64,000 nt of DNA from Platerodrilus igneus (lineage: Eukaryota; Arthropoda; Insecta; Coleoptera; Lycidae), in assembly GCA_036346225.1 (NCBI GenBank), contig JARFIW010000494.1, positions 186,001 to 250,000 on the forward strand, read 5' to 3'. The translations under genes were made by a program, and so were the position numbers. Below, piece by piece: positions 21,846 to 33,601 of this stretch; positions within the stretch are counted from its first letter, which is position 1; each line of letters begins with the position of its first letter. A model generated the notes under the pieces. It was given only the letters and a program-made list of their open reading frames with translations, did no database searches and was not told the origin of the DNA.

Positions 21846-22330
21846 ACTTGTATACGTGCTTTGGCGACTGTCGTTTAACCAATATTCTTTGTAACTTGCT
21901 TGTTATCTATAATAATAAGGGGAACCTGACATTTCGAAAACATGCAGGTGTTCAATTAAGCAACGCTTTAAATAACATTTCTAGGAGCTTCTTTTCATGG
22001 TATTTCAACCCAACCGATATATTTGTTTGTTACAACAAAAGCTATTCGCCTTGGATTTATTGATTTTTCATGCTTTTATGCGTATTAGACGTAATGACCC
22101 GTTTAATTAAACTCTATTAAATTAATTAATAATTTGTATTGGCTACTAAAATTTATTTTCTTTACGAACCTATTTAAATTTTATTCACTACTTGTAAAGT
22201 CATGGTCATATTTGTTCCTTTAAAATGAACTAAATGAAATAAATTTCGCACGTAAATTCTGGTTGTTTCCTCTATACAGGGTGTTTCAAATTGCTTTGTT
22301 TATAGTTAAATTTAACCTTTTAAAACCACT

Positions 22331-22333
<3 letters not shown>
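21846..22333. other. Gene-free stretch
   Basis: The 89-residue frame at 21794-22063 resembles nothing known. ATACAGGGTGTTTCAAA at 22277 looks like a terminal inverted repeat start of a Tc1/mariner-class element, but no partner end was found. Confidence 0.45.
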
Positions 22334-22371
<38 letters not shown>

Positions 22372-22484
22372 AGAATGAAATTTAATGGCGAGTGACTCAA
22401 TATTAGCCACAAGGGCATCCTGTCACTCGCCATTAAATTTCATTTTTTGATATTAGTTTAGGACTCATTAAATATACTTATATA

Positions 22485-22525
<41 letters not shown>
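22334..22525. repeat. Two (TA)n tracts enclosing a hairpin-forming inverted repeat
   Basis: (TA)n at 22334-22369 and about 22485-22521. Between them two arms of about 31 bp (22366-22396 and 22422-22453; core AATTTAATGGCGAGTGAC) are inverse copies separated by a 25-nt loop. This may be a small palindromic insertion at a TA site. Confidence 0.85.
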
Positions 22526-22638
22526 CAATATATAAAATAAGATGTATCTGTAAACAAACTCTTATGAAAATAATAAGAGTTTATTGACGATAGAAATCGG
22601 GCTAGTAGTTATATAGCCATTAACAAAACATTAGCTTT

Positions 22639-22732
22639 ATTACTTCACAGGGGAGGAAACATCCACTGACCGACGGTTTCGGCTTTGTTAAGTCTCATCA
22701 GAGCACATTAGTTTCCAACCCTATGAAGTAAT
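22639..22732 (-). ncRNA. Type I hammerhead ribozyme
   Basis: Minus strand: CUGAUGAG, then a stem II (ACUU/AAGC type with one mismatch and loop AACA), GAAAC, a 3-bp stem III (ACC with GGU, loop GUC) and cleavage triplet GUC. Stem I is long: arm 22732-22711 pairs with 22660-22639 over about 20 bp (outer ATTACTTCA with TGAAGTAAT, inner GGAAAC with GTTTCC) with a 2x2 internal loop, closed near the core by U-A, C-G and wobble pairs. All catalytic core nucleotides are present. Hammerheads like this occur in Penelope-like elements and retrozymes; which host element carries it here is unclear. Confidence 0.82.
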
Positions 22733-22996
22733 CGAACCTATTATACTGATATAATTTCGAAACAATCTCTGTACTATGGCAAAAGTAAATAAAACCGCCA
22801 TTAGGTGATAAAACACCAACACTACTAAGTGTGGAAGTACAGAATTGAATTGAAACTACATAGTAGATTCTATAGATGGCTATAAAAGTACGTCTGGCCT
22901 TTGAGATTTGCGAAATGTTACAGTAAAATTTATTTGCAAACGTAACAAACCTTCTCGTGGCGACACCCGGGTTCATGCCCCAAAGGCAATTCAAAT
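22733..22996. other. Flank of the hammerhead, host element unknown
   Basis: A 98-residue frame lies on minus (22994-22698) but its protein is unfamiliar and overlaps the ribozyme arm. A tRNA B-box-like GGGTTCATGCCC occurs near 22968. The stretch ends at a GCAATATATA edge of a (TA)n tract. Confidence 0.45.
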
Positions 22997-23023
22997 AATT
23001 AAGACAAGTTATTTGCAGTCCGC

Positions 23024-24620
<1,597 letters not shown>

Positions 24621-25278
24621 TATCTTCGTCTAATTCATATTTACTGTTTTTATTAAAATCCCACTACAGCAACATAAAATCGATATTGTGGTTAGCCTCT
24701 ACAAATTATCGCGTGCTTTAAATGGTTGTTTTATCCAACGTCTGTTATTTGTTATCCTCGTTTACCCTATGCTATTTTTATCCGGTCTCTACTTTGTTTT
24801 CAAACCACCTGCTATTTCACAACCTTTGTTTCGACCGTTAACTCAAATTTCTAAAGAATTATATTTCTACGTACATTCTGGTTTTTTGAATTGTTTATTT
24901 GTCCGTCAGTCTTTTCTATGAACCGATTGCCAGTTTAAAATTGTACTTTTCCATGTTGCTTAACCTGTAGATTTCGTAGGATTTGTTTCTAACGAACGCT
25001 TTACAACCTTCAAATGTTAAAGTTAATAATACTCGTATTATCCTTGCGTTTTTACGTACTACAAAGCTTCTACACTATACAACTTTAACATTACGATTTA
25101 TTAATACAAATGTATGCTATTATCCGTTTGTTTTAAGGTCAAAACTAATTAATTTGAAGCGTAAATGATTTATTCTTGTTTTCTATATACACGGTCTTTA
25201 CAAAATTACTCTCTTGACTTATGTATCCCTCTTTACATATAATAAATAAATATATATATATATATAACAAAATACATA

Positions 25279-25312
<34 letters not shown>

Positions 25313-25317
25313 ACAAA
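24621..25317. other. Gene-free stretch ending in (TA)n
   Basis: Possible extension of repeat R copy 3, then two interrupted (TA)n tracts at about 25250-25265 and 25280-25312. No coding that I can support. Confidence 0.45.
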
Positions 25318-26665
25318 AGTTGCTCTTTTGAAAACCTTTACTATTCCGCGTTTGAAACTTTGTGGTGATCTTTTATTTGCCAAGTTAACTCATTCTCTTA
25401 TTTCTAATCAGCTTCCTTACCCTCTACGAGAAATTTGCCTATTTTGCGATTCTCAAATTGTATTAACCTGGTTAAAAACTCTAATTTATTTATTAAAAAC
25501 ATTTCTGGCAAATCGAATTAATCAAATTAGTGAGTATACATCGCTTTCACAGTGGAATTATATTCCCGACAAACTCAACCCCGCTGACATCGCCTCTAGG
25601 GGTCTCAAACCCCCAGTTAGTTGACAATAATTTATGGTGGCATGCTCTCCCGAACTTCAGTCAGTTGCCTTTGCTGGACGATGAGAATAAAACGGCTATC
25701 CCAGTTCTCAAAGTGCCTGCACTAAAAACCTTGCCTACGCTGTTAGTAGCGGCTATAAACACAAAGTTTTGCGACTTCATGAGTAGATTTTCATCATTGA
25801 TCTGTTTGCAATCTTCTTTAGCTTATGTTAATCGGTTTGTGTGTCGCAAGCTAACTAAAAAATAAGTGGGTCCGTTTTCTTCTAATGAGCTTCTTGAATC
25901 TTTGCTGGTTTGTGTAAAACTGACTCAAGCTTAGTTTTTCTGTGAAAATTTCTTAAATACAAAAGGGAAAACCTCTTTCTTTCACCTTTCGTAAGTTAAC
26001 CCCCTTTCTGGACTCGCGAGGTTTGTTGAGGGTGGGCGGACGCCTGGATTATTCTCAGTTAACCTGTGAGCAAACACAGCCCTTGTTATTACCTAAGAGG
26101 GCCATATTATCTACTCCTTTGTGTGATCATTATCACCGTATATCTTTGCATTCCGGTCTTTCTATGACATCAGCTCTTATCCTACGCAAGTTTTGAATTT
26201 TTGAACTGCGGTCGTTAGTTTGCCAGCGCATTCATAAATGTTTACCGTGCTTTCGGTTGACGACCAAACCCTTTCAGCCAATTATAGCCAATTTACCCTC
26301 TCCTCGGGTACAAATAACTCGAGCTTTTACTCATTCTAGGATCGATTTTGCGGGACCCCTTTTTGGTAAAAACCTCTATTCGATGCAATGCACTTTTCGT
26401 TAAGACTTATTTGTGTGTTTTCGTTTGTATGTGCACTAAGGTGGTGCATTTGGAGTTAGTTTCGGAATTAACTATAGAGGCTTTCCTAGCTTCCTTTACT
26501 CGTTTTACGTCGCGGCGTGGCGCTCCTACTACTGTGTATTCGGATTGTAATAGTAACTCTTTTGGTGCCGCACGTGCTTTGAAAAAATCAAACTGAAATT
26601 TTTTCTATTCTGGCTTCATGCCAAATAGATTGGCAATTTAATCCACCCTACGCCCTCAATTAAAA
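25318..26665 (+). pseudogene. BEL/Pao retrotransposon pol: RNase H to integrase
   Basis: The frame 25328-25624 is the Pao-type RNase H end: IPRLKLCG, then CDSQIVLTWL, then NPADIASRGL. The next frame (25530-25865) is the connection with WWHALPNF. After frameshifts comes the integrase: a decayed zinc-binding part (CxPCFRLTTKP-like, about 26240), then GIDFAGPLF (first catalytic Asp, about 26340) and KVVHLELVSELTIEAFLASF, with the second Asp in TVYSDC near 26545. It ends near 26665 before the last catalytic Glu. The region upstream of RNase H is missing. Confidence 0.9.
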
Positions 26666-26774
26666 TCATTATTAAAAATAATATTTGACATTTGTTGATA
26701 TCAAATTTATCCCAAACTTCTTGAATTTTGTTTCGCAGTTCTGTAACCGTACATTGTGAATCGTCCCTTAACTG
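26660..26774 (-). other. Possible transposase C-terminal scrap
   Basis: The minus strand reads TVTELRNKIQEVWDKFD without stops for about 35 residues, resembling the tail of a Tc1/mariner-class transposase. Too short to assign firmly. Confidence 0.3.
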
Positions 26775-26893
26775 AGGCGTATTTTTGTGAAAAATGCTCG
26801 CCTAGCATTTTTCAAGCGTACCGTCTCGGTATTTGAACTCGAGACTTTGGGCTAGTAGTCACACGCATACCAACTATGCCACGGAGCCGCCTA
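26775..26893 (-). mobile_element. tRNA-derived SINE, minus strand, 3'-truncated
   Basis: Minus strand begins GGCGGCTCCGTGGCATAGTTGGTATG, described here by its A box TGGCATAGTTGG and B box GAGTTCAAATACC about 35 bp further on. Then comes the GCTTGAAAAATGC stretch also seen in the SINE at 29.95 kb. It sits inside the mariner remnant. A tRNA gene is excluded because no cloverleaf can be made. Confidence 0.82.
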
Positions 26894-26895
26894 CC

Positions 26896-27237
26896 ATTCG
26901 CTAACAGCAATCTCTACCTCAATATCAGAACTGAACCACAGTCCCTTTAATGGTTGTTTTAATGGGCTGAACACGCGGAAATGGCGTGGGGACGAGCCGA
27001 GACTGTAAGCTGGTGTTGCAAAACTTCTCATTTCGTATGACGAAGCAGATCTTGAATGGTCTACGCTACATGAGGTAGAAAATTATAATGCAAAAGTATG
27101 ATACCATTTCTGAGTATTCTGGAACGTTTGTGCTTGATGCTAGCACGTAAGTCTTTTATGGTGACAACATATCGTTCAACGTTAATGTTGACATAGAATA
27201 CTTTAAAATCCAAGAATAGCACACCCTGATAATCAAA
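26896..27237 (-). pseudogene. mariner transposase, C-terminal half
   Basis: The minus-strand frame from 27237 reads YQGVLFLDF, VERYVVTIKDLRASIK, then LLHYNFLPHVA where LLHDNARPHVA is expected (catalytic Asp lost). After a frameshift it reads SFATPAYSLGSSPRHFRVF, where the third catalytic block SPDxxPxDF is destroyed, then PLKGLWFSSDIEVEIAVSEW. It is the continuation of 28985-28440, separated by a LINE insertion. Confidence 0.82.
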
Positions 27238-27239
27238 AA

Positions 27240-28465
27240 ATACTGTCTATATTACTTTTCTTATCGAAAGTTGGGATCGAAATTATTTCGCCTTCATTAA
27301 TTGTGCACGCTCCCATGTGGTTGTTTACCCATTGGGCGCGTCTCCAGGACATATGGCCAAGGTATCGACTATCTACTCTGGGAAGGATCGTGAGAAACTT
27401 ATCTCTTTCAGTGACCCAGTGACCTGAGTGGCATAAGACCCACAACATGGTGGGGAGCAAGAGACTGGGCTAATGCGGGATAAAATCCGCTCTCTAGCAA
27501 AGTGAAAACGATCCCGCGGATCAAACCCCTCAACGCAAGCTGTAGTTTCGTGGCTAATGGCCTGAACTGAGGTAAACGAAGCTGGTGAGGCAATTCTGCA
27601 ACACCGTCATACCGTGCCTTCCTTGCCGTCGTGGTCATGTCCCACGGGTAAGAGGGTGTGGGGGTATTGGCTTAACCGTCCGGACCAAGAGGAGACAACC
27701 TCGTTAAAAATTCCTAAATCCTGTGGTGTAGGACCGAGCCCAGGGGATCCGTGGCTAGATAGTTGACCAGTCTGAATCGGTCCAAAACTCGGGGAACGGT
27801 GCGGCACCCTGTTTAATTCACGCTTTCCATGCCAACAGGGGGCACCTAGCATGGCGACCATTTACATCCTCCATACTCGTGGGAACAATCATGAATAATA
27901 TTAGGTACCACTAGTAAAACTGAACCTGAAAAGGTGGAACCAGCATTGGGGGACTCCTCAGGTAACCAAAATGTATCCATGGAGGTGGAGCAGACCTGGG
28001 ATGAAAGTCCGCTTGCAAGACAGGTGTCTGAAGCACACCAGACATGGAGAATACTATAAAGAAACTTGTAGGCACTGGACTGCAAGCAAAGAGGTTTTCG
28101 GGAGCTCAGTGTAGAAAGCTGAGGAAAGCCAAGAATGTCGAATCTGGGACTTGGACGAAGTCAAACCCGTCCACTACGTAAGCTGATGGGGGACTGCAAT
28201 ATAGCCCTTATTCAGAAACCTTGGATTTGCGAGGGAAAGGTGCTAGGACTGAGTACCATCGGTGGGGCACTTGTATATGGTAGATCCACTGATAGACCCA
28301 GGAGTTGTATACTAATCAACTTAACCAGGGTTAGTACAATAAGCCTTTTAGGCTGCAGTGCGACGGTGCCGTTTGGCAGACGCACCCGCCAGGGGGGGTG
28401 CTTTTAGTGGCTATGCCGCAAGGAGAGTCTCACACTTTGGCTATAAAAACTTTCCACTCCATCCG
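27240..28465 (+). mobile_element. LOA/Jockey-like LINE 5' region inserted in mariner
   Basis: GC-rich 5' UTR with repeated CCxTGTGGTG and GGATCCGTGG style motifs to about 27900, then an ORF1 fragment (VSMEVEQTWDESPLARQ, then RKLRKAKN), then the start of an endonuclease (NIALIQKPWICEGKVLGL, STIGG, YGRSTDRPR, 28180-28320). Coding stops at 28407; nothing of RT is present. The flanks GATAATCAAAAAA (left) and GGATAACCATAAAAAA (right) look like a diverged target duplication of about 13 bp. Confidence 0.75.
28135..28407 (+). pseudogene. LINE endonuclease N-terminus
   Basis: Ninety residues containing DCNIALIQKPW (catalytic Glu of the QEPW motif replaced by Lys) and the VLGLSTIGGALVYG block typical of LOA-type endonucleases. 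Later catalytic blocks are missing. Confidence 0.75.
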
Positions 28466-28990
28466 GTTTGGATAACCATAAAAAAAAATTGTGCACGCTT
28501 CCACTGCATACTCTGATGTTTGGGTTCAGGTTGATAGTGATATCACCAGGACTCAGCACCGGCAACAATTTGGTGTATAAAAGCCTTACCATGTTGATGA
28601 TAGCGCATCAGATGTTGTATTGATAAAGCCGAACCCATATTCTTCTGCTGACGAATAAGCATTCGCGGGATACATTGAGCGGCAACTTTGCGATCTCTAA
28701 GACTATGAATAATGGAATGAACAGTTCCCACGCAATGCAATTTCCAGCTGTCTCACATTTTCATCTGATTCTGCAACACGTCTTTAGCGTGTTCTCTTTC
28801 CTTTCGAAATTTATTCGACCCTTCAACCACTTCCGTATGAGAATAGCTGTAGTCGTCATACACAGCTTTAAATTTTCATCGGTTGACATCCTCCAGTGGA
28901 CAAAACTGAATAACGACATGCAGATTATCTTTGGATGATTTTCTGTGGTAGATGCCATTTTTCTAAATTCGGTCATAAGCTGCAAATATT
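28440..28990 (-). pseudogene. mariner transposase, N-terminal half
   Basis: Minus strand: a helix-turn-helix-like region (28985-28770), then CVGTVHSIIHSL, CIPRML, and the first catalytic block as IVAGAESW where IVTGDESW is expected (Asp lost). This is followed by YHYQPEPKHQSMQWK to about 28450. Frameshifts split the frames. Joined with 26896-27237 it would span most of a mariner transposase. Confidence 0.8.
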
Positions 28991-29932
28991 TTTCACAGAT
29001 GCGTCAGTACTACTTATACAAATAATATGCAAAAATAAATTCTGTTTTCATAGAAACGAAATCATGACCGCGCTGATCAAACGTGTTTCTGTTGTATTAT
29101 TCTCGTATTTCGAGAGTATTTACATGAGAAAAACTAGTCGCATCCATAAAACTCTAACCTTATAATTGCAACGTGAGGTCAAACAAGGGCCATCCTTAAG
29201 GCTCCTTTTTTTAAATATTTTTATCAATGATTGTAACATAAACCGTCTGTTATATTCTGATAAGCTTAAGTTGTATATTTCAATTTCTTATATTGCATTT
29301 TGTCTTTTTCTACTAATTTATATATGGTTCAGGATATAGAGTGGTTTGTAAGCTTCTAATTATTGTAAGATCTGTATGTTGTAAAACTTATTCTGTAATT
29401 GAGCTTTATTTTACTTTTGAATAGGATATTCAATAAATATACTTCGTAGAATTTACGAAGGAACTAGATACCTTTTTGAACAAATAGTAACTCCAAAGCA
29501 ATATCGTAGGAATTATTATTTTGAAGAGCACAGAACTATCAAGTTAAAAAATAGTAATGTGAGGTAAACTTTGTCTTACACTTATCAGATATAATTTTAA
29601 GTGAACTTAGTTGTTAGGTTCTCGTGTACTACTTATCTTCAAACATACATCATAAAACGTGATAAGAGGCATGGTTTAGTAAGTGAAAAGTTGTGTAAAT
29701 TTCTAATAAAGTAATTAGGTTTATTTTTCATAGATGCGAAAATACAACTAAAGCGGCATGATAAAGTTTTGCGTTTATCATAGATCAAATGATTTTTTTT
29801 ATTAGGAGAACCTTTATAACGTTATCTGAATACCAATAGATTTGCTCACACCGGTATCTCACATGACTGTAGTATCTTTTAATCAGGGTTTCTTGTATTG
29901 TCTATAACATAATGTTATTGTAGTTAATCGGG
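28991..29932. other. Gene-free stretch
   Basis: AT-rich. The frame at 28935-29165 resembles nothing known. AATAAA at 29422 is a possible polyadenylation signal with no gene attached. Confidence 0.5.
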
Positions 29933-29945
29933 GGTGTCTCTAAGT

Positions 29946-30109
29946 TGGGCGTCGCCGTGGATCAATGTAGTAAGCGTGAGACTACGGATCCTAAGGTCCC
30001 GGGTTCGAGTCCCGACACGGCCGACTGCTTGAAAAATGGCAGGTGAGCATTTTTTCCAGGCAACAAAAAACTCGCCTCCTGGCCAATGTAGTACCTTCGG
30101 GAAATGCAC
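29946..30109 (+). mobile_element. tRNA-derived SINE, complete, 13-bp TSD
   Basis: Flanked by GGTGTCTCTAAGT at 29933-29945 and 30110-30122. Inside: A-box-like GATCAATGTAGTAAGCG, B box GGTTCGAGTCC (about 30001), then CGACACGGCC and the family 3' part AAAAAACTCGCCTCCTGGCC and GTAGTACCTTCGGG. The perfect duplication fixes both borders. Confidence 0.9.
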
Positions 30110-30122
30110 GGTGTCTCTAAGT

Positions 30123-30800
30123 ATGAAACCACTGTTCAATGTGTCACAACAAAACATACTTCTAGGCTTTATTTAATTGTATATTGAGGGTCTAATCCAT
30201 AAACCTCCCTAACCATTCACTAAATCTCACCTAATTCATGTCACACTCAAGTTAGTGAAAGAAGTACACCACATTGAAATTGGCATACAGAAACAGCTTT
30301 AAATTAGTCACTCATGTAAGGGAGCATTATTAACAGTTGGTATTGCAAACATTACTATAAAACAAAATTTCCCCTATATCTGATGTTTGGAATCTAACTT
30401 CTGTTGCTTTCTATTTGACCAAAAACTAAGATAATCTAACCTAAGTTAAAATAATTTTGGCTGAGGACACGTTCTTTTTACTTCTAAGAAACTCAGATAA
30501 AGTTAGATTTTTTGCATTCCCCTTACGCCAGATAAGATGCCTATATATCTACCTTAGATACTAACTTACCTCCCTAAGTTTATATTGAGGTTATATTTTT
30601 GTGTTGTTTATGATATAATTTTTTTTGCACATTTATAAAAGCAACTATAACATAACAGTTAATACCAAGTTGATTCTTAACAAGAATCAGTTGATTTTAA
30701 TATTATTTTCAAATCCTTTAAAGGTTAGTTAGCTAAAATGCTAAGTTGTACCTTCTAATAATCAAATGCAAATGAAGTTAGGTAAGATTAGATTTTCACC
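30123..30800. other. Gene-free stretch
   Basis: AT-rich, rich in AACCTAA/TTAGGTT-like words around 30430-30800 (CTAACCTAAG, CCTAACCTAA), but not a telomeric array. Confidence 0.45.
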
Positions 30801-30819
30801 TAACCTAATTTTAACAAAC

Positions 30820-31180
30820 ATGAACACCTCGACAGACCTCCAGGCGGACGTCTGGAGGATAGCGCATACAGCGCTCGAGTTTCGACGTTTAAAGTTCTGT
30901 TGGGTTAGGTCGCACGATGGTAACGTAGGGAATAATGGGACTGATGAATTAGCTAAAGAGGCCGCGACGGGCGACTTTCGGATATCACATTCGTCGATAC
31001 CGAAGTCTCAAATTAAAAGAAAACCGCGCGAAAAGTCAATTCGACAATGGGAAGAGAGGTGGAACTCGCATAAGCATTGATTTGTATTAATACGAGGATT
31101 TTGAAATAATTTAACGCCCACGTTTTTGTGTGTAATGGCGCCTGCCGACATAATGCTTATGCGAGTGCACCTGATAATTT
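30820..31180 (+). pseudogene. LINE RNase H domain and zinc-finger tail
   Basis: An open frame to 31080 contains FCWVRSHDGNVGNNGTDELA, the RNase H block WVxGHxGxxGNExADELA with some changes, then IKRKPREKSIRQWEERW. After a stop and frameshift, HVFVCNGAC with His further on matches the CCHC tail of Jockey/I-group LINEs. Upstream RT is missing. Confidence 0.85.
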
Positions 31181-31189
31181 ATTTGGATA

Positions 31190-31212
31190 ATATATATATA
31201 TATATATATATT
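31190..31212. repeat. (TA)n tract
   Basis: A short pure TA run left of the palindrome that follows. Confidence 0.9.
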
Positions 31213-31245
31213 ATATTATTTTCGAAAATATTTCTGTTGGTGTGG

Positions 31246-31265
31246 ATTTTACCCGAGTACCACGG

Positions 31266-31309
<44 letters not shown>

Positions 31310-31329
31310 CCGTGGTACTCGGGTAAAAT
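31246..31329. repeat. Perfect 84-bp palindrome with (TA)n core
   Basis: Two 23-bp arms (31246-31268 and 31307-31329; inner ends ACCACGGCAA and TTGCCGTGGT) are exact inverse copies around 38 bp of TA. Self-complementary over its full length, it should form a cruciform or snap-back. The right arm is the tail end of repeat R copy 2; the left arm looks like the tail of a second, opposing copy. Confidence 0.97.
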
Positions 31330-32800
31330 AATATAAAATTTTCAAATTCGAAAATAGAAAAATTTCCAAAGATTAAATAAGTCAAAAAAAATATCTCTTA
31401 CCCGTTTTCCTCTCTTCCTCGGTTGAATGGCCTTCTTCAACTGCTTCCGGCTAGCTCATTTGGACCTTCTTTTGGATAGCTATATTCATTCATAAATCCT
31501 ATCATTCACGCACACTCCCAATAAAACCACAAAATACAACAAACATACAATCTTTTATTTATTCCTATTTACAAATGCAATTCATTATTATTTTATTGTT
31601 CACCTTACACTTCAGTAAATTTTACGTTGTACTGTCCTGTATTTAATTTTAAAATCATCAAACACATAAAAAGTACTCGGAGTAAATAGACCTTGAATGA
31701 TACCTTCTCTACAATTCCTTCATTATAATTTATTTATTTATTTTAATAATTTAAGTAAACTCTGGGGTATGGTGAGCTCATAATAACCCAATTAATGTAT
31801 GCCCTTCTACTTTGCATACTCTAAAACTAAAAAAAACAAAGCCATGTACTCTTCACAAAATTTCACGTTCTGATGGAACGTTTAAAAGCTTTCTAGACAC
31901 CTTCAATTTCTAGTTGAATACCGTAATAAAGTTATTTACACATATTCAGTTCAATACGTGAATAATTCACACTACCTAGAAAAACACTCTCATACGCCAC
32001 CCCAATATTTACAGTTTATAGGAATCACAAATTTAAATCGTTACCTGCAATTTCTAGAAGATCTTTGCTCTGTAGATGATGCCATGTAATTTTCTATCTG
32101 GTCTGCAGGTCGATTCTCTCAATTACTAGACGACTTCCATTTCAGTTGATCCGCCAACGCCTGCTTCACGGTATAACCAAATTCCAATTTTCATTTCACA
32201 GTAATCTACGTTATTTAATGTCCCGACACGAGTTGATAAAATTATAGGTGATACCTCAAATTAAAATAAGTAATTTCGGCACACTAACCGCGTTTTAATT
32301 AATTTAGAGGCTATCACTAAGCAATACACGTTAAATTATTTGTTAATACTTACAACTCATGTTTAACTTTCATATGTGCTTTCGGGACGATCGAAATAAT
32401 AATGCACGAAGTTAAAAGACAAGAGAGAGCGAGTCCTAGTTCTCTAGAGTATTTATGTCTTTCGACTGTAACCTCTCCAGGCCCCCAGTTATCCAAAATC
32501 CCGCTCACAACAACACTTTCTCACAATTTTGCACTCAACCCCAATTTCAAATCTGCGAATTTCAATACCTCGTTATAAAATTTTAAGAAACTTACGCTAC
32601 ACTATCCTTTTGTCTATGTCAAGTCAAAGTAACTTATCGACCAATCGTAGACTTAATGACGTTTCTTAAATCCCTTTTATTCTATTGTGGTCTCATGCTT
32701 ATACGTTTTCTACGTCTCAGTCTAACCTTGCTTGAGTGGTTGAAAAATCGATATGCCTGAATTGTTTTTTCTGACGTTCTGTCGCCTTTTTTAGTGGCAG
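31330..32800 (-). repeat. Repeat R, minus-strand copy 2
   Basis: Homologous to 20336-21845 over nearly its whole length. Minus orientation: ATAAATAC near 32455-32448, leader with CTCGCTCTCTCTTG, donor-like GTAAGTATT (about 32350), TTGCAGGTAACG (about 32043) and GGGTAAGAG (about 31400). Shared blocks include TGGTGAGCTCAT and TTCTGATGGAACGT. No conserved protein frame. Confidence 0.75.
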
Positions 32801-33275
32801 CATTTTAATAGGAAGGAAGAATGTACTAGAGAAGATTGTAATTATAATATAAATCAGTTAGGGCATGAAAGGGAAAGCTAGGGACGGATTTAGGCTAAAT
32901 TACTTAGATCAGGGAGAACGAACTTGTAAATATATAGAGCAGGCAAAATAACTGGATTCACTATTAAAATATTTGGCGAATGCTTAGAAATTTGAATCCA
33001 TTTTTAATTACTTAGCTAGCTTTGGATAGTTTTAAGTTGACCCTTCAGGTCGCACCGATAAGCAGAGCTGGCGACTGCTACCCGATATTATGGATCCCTC
33101 CTCTTTTACTTTCGCGTGTGTCTTGTTGATCGGACACACTCCAATATCAACGCTAGGGATACCTTTATTCAAACCCTATTTTTAGTTTTTGTTTCAGGTT
33201 ATTAGATTTTTATTTAGGATGGATTAATTTTGAAGTTATGTTTAATTTAAGCACGTTATATTTTCGCGTTTAAAC
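32801..33275. other. Gene-free stretch
   Basis: No coding or repeat structure that I can support. Confidence 0.5.
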
Positions 33276-33318
33276 CCAACGTAGTACCTTCGGGTTGAGC
33301 ATTGGGGACGTGGCCGCA
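33276..33318 (+). mobile_element. SINE 3'-tail scrap
   Basis: AACGTAGTACCTTCGGGTTG then GAGCATTGGGGACGTG matches the 3' tail of the SINE family at 55.3 kb. Only the tail remains. Confidence 0.55.
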
Positions 33319-33324
33319 AGTATA

Positions 33325-33500
33325 GCGGCCCTTATTCAAATTATAATGTTGTACTAATTCATCTACACATCCAAACTTCTTCTTGAAAACAATAGCTATC
33401 CTCTTGATATTTGCAGGTCCTGAGCTACGCAATGTGCAAGGGAATACTCTTCTGATGCTCTAAACAGATCTTGCTGTTTTTCAACAACAACGCCAAATCT
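33325..33500 (-). pseudogene. Macrodomain (OARD1-like) remnant downstream of integrase
   Basis: Minus-strand translation gives QQDLFRASEEYSLAHCVAQD, then LQISRG, and after a 1-nt frameshift IAIVFKKKFGCVDELVQ. This is a close match to the N-terminal part of the macrodomain of O-acetyl-ADP-ribose deacetylase (OARD1/TARG1-like: DLF, SLAHC, GIAxxFKKKFGxxxEL). In that family these residues form the ADP-ribose pocket. The rest of the domain is gone. It follows the integrase in the same orientation, so it probably belonged to the element's pol region or a downstream frame. No linker frame is intact. Confidence 0.75.
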
Positions 33501-33601
33501 CGCCTTAGCGAACCACCATACGCCGCCATGAAACTCTCAAAATCTACATTTGGCTCACGATTAATAACTATACGCACACCATTCTCATTACTCAAGTCCT
33601 C

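Noticed and set aside
27233..28085. Four consecutive minus-strand frames of 75-85 residues
   Set aside because: They are shadows of the GC-rich 5' UTR and ORF1 of the plus-strand LINE; no recognisable protein.
30000..30012. tRNA gene suggested by B box GGTTCGAGTCC
   Set aside because: No acceptor or anticodon stems; the 13-bp duplication and shared 3' end show it is a SINE. The same applies at 55.2 and 26.85 kb.
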